A stretch of 24,675 nt of DNA, from NCBI GenBank assembly GCA_946539175.1, contig CAMNHH010000010.1, forward strand, positions 1-24,675, read 5' to 3'. The notes under the pieces were generated by a model, which was given only the letters and a program-made list of their open reading frames with translations, did no database searches and was not told the DNA's origin. The stretch comes from an uncultured Clostridia bacterium. Its GTDB lineage: Bacteria > Bacillota > Clostridia > Oscillospirales > Oscillospiraceae. Below are positions 24,119 through 24,675 of the stretch, one piece after another (the stretch's first letter is position 1; each line of letters begins with the position of its first letter). Made by a program: the position numbers and the translations under genes.

Positions 24119-24147
24119 TTGCAATCCCGGAGCAAATCATGTATAAT
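24119..24147 (+). promoter_or_regulatory. Promoter of rpsB
   Basis: TTGCAA (24119-24124), 17-nt spacer, TATAAT (24142-24147). The predicted transcription start is near 24154, leaving a leader of about 120 nt before rpsB. Confidence 0.83.
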
Positions 24148-24153
24148 ACATCG

Positions 24154-24260
24154 GCATGGGTGAAAAAGCCCGTGACGCTGCAACTCACACACCCGGGGAT
24201 TCTCCGTTCGGTGCCGCAAGGTGGACGGAGAAGATGATCGGGGTGGAGGAAAAAACAAAA
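24154..24260 (+). promoter_or_regulatory. Structured 5' leader of rpsB, candidate autoregulatory element
   Basis: The leader contains GGGTG (24158-24162) pairing with CACCC (24190-24194), and a perfect 8-bp stem TTCTCCGT (24200-24207) with ACGGAGAA (24225-24232) enclosing a 17-nt loop. No T-run follows, so it is not a terminator. Leaders of ribosomal protein operons often bind their own product; whether this one binds S2 is unknown. I did not match it to a named RNA family. Confidence 0.5.
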
Positions 24261-24275
24261 AAGGAGATTAACAAA

Positions 24276-24675
24276 ATGGCAGTCGTATCTATGAAGCAGC
24301 TGCTGGAGGCCGGCGTGCATTTCGGCCACCAGACCCGCCGCTGGAACCCCAAGATGGCCCAGTACATCTACACCGAGCGCAACGGTATCTACATCATTGA
24401 CCTGCAGAAGACCGTGAAGAAGCTGGAGGAGGCCTACTCCTTCGTGCGTCAGCTGGCCGAGAACGGCGAGAGCATCCTCTTCGTCGGCACCAAGAAGCAG
24501 GCGCAGGACGCCATCAAGGAAGAGTCCGAGCGCGTCGGCATGTACTACGTCAACGCCCGTTGGCTGGGCGGCATGCTCACCAACTTCAAGACCATGCGCA
24601 CCCGCGTGGACCGTCTGGCCCAGCTCAAGAAGATGCAGGAAGACGGCACCTTCGACATGCTGCCCAAGAAGGAAG
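24276..24675 (+). CDS. rpsB: 30S ribosomal protein S2, 5' part (runs off the window)
   Basis: The first 133 codons are present, and the frame is open at the window end. The start MAVVSMKQLLEAGVHFGHQTRRWNPKM is the classic S2 N-terminus, followed by YIYTERNGIYIIDLQKT, LFVGTKKQAQDAI and YYVNARWLGGMLTNFKT. S2 joins the small subunit late, near the 16S central pseudoknot and S1 site. AAGGAG lies 9 nt before the ATG. In most bacteria tsf follows it; that lies outside the window. Codon use is more biased than in neighbouring genes, as expected for a ribosomal protein. Confidence 0.98.
   Translation, partial: MAVVSMKQLLEAGVHFGHQTRRWNPKMAQYIYTERNGIYIIDLQKTVKKLEEAYSFVRQLAENGESILFVGTKKQAQDAIKEESERVGMYYVNARWLGGMLTNFKTMRTRVDRLAQLKKMQEDGTFDMLPKKE

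Noticed and set aside
22051..24258. 735-codon minus-strand frame opposite the GH13 gene
   Set aside because: Antisense shadow; the plus strand has all GH13 catalytic regions and a promoter and ribosome site.
24156..24275. In-frame 40-codon extension of rpsB from ATG 24156
   Set aside because: It stays open into rpsB, but the ATG lies within a few bases of the predicted transcription start, has no ribosome site, and S2 has a canonical start at 24276 with AAGGAG.

Overview
The window looks like a high-GC member of the Clostridia, most likely an Oscillospiraceae-type gut Firmicute. This is an inference from four things: a division and cell wall (dcw) cluster that ends ftsQ-ftsZ with no ftsA, a PASTA-bearing class B PBP, a MurE with the meso-diaminopimelate motif DNPR, and short interspersed palindromic repeats of a kind I recall from such genomes. 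No tRNA, rRNA, CRISPR array or insertion sequence was seen.

Layout. Positions 1-4724 (minus strand) hold a three-gene operon: two ABC half-transporters forming a heterodimeric exporter with one degenerate ATP site, then an M20 metallopeptidase. The operon has a strong promoter preceded by five helically phased A-tracts and a leader of about 270 nt. The leader carries a 10-residue leader peptide with a good Shine-Dalgarno site and a terminator-like hairpin, an arrangement that suggests attenuation control. Positions 5092-6101 (minus) hold a Cof-type HAD phosphatase with its own terminator.

Positions 6211-20823 (plus) are the dcw cluster: mraZ, rsmH, ftsL, PBP (ftsI/spoVD type), murE, murF, mraY, ftsW, murG, murA, ftsQ, ftsZ. 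MraZ and RsmH are expected to act early in the cluster. MurE, MurF, MraY, MurG and MurA make and flip-load the lipid II precursor. FtsL and FtsQ are divisome scaffold proteins. FtsW with the PBP polymerise and cross-link septal wall, and FtsZ forms the ring. murD, murB, murC and ftsA are absent from the cluster. Gene junctions are often 4-bp GTGA/ATGA overlaps, and many starts are TTG or GTG. Two features break the cluster: a strong hairpin terminator between ftsL and the PBP gene, and a repeat-bearing insertion after rsmH flanked by a duplicated copy of the rsmH 3' end. Internal promoters lie before ftsQ (a perfect consensus) and before ftsZ, and a long two-part terminator closes the cluster.

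Positions 20833-21981 (minus) encode a zinc-ribbon multi-span membrane protein of unknown role, and 22135-24039 (plus) a GH13 alpha-glucan hydrolase. The window ends in the first 133 codons of rpsB behind a consensus promoter and a structured leader.

The most unusual items are the leader peptide plus hairpin ahead of the ABC exporter, the in-frame repeat inside that exporter's ATPase domain, the duplicated rsmH tail around a repeat, and the missing murD.
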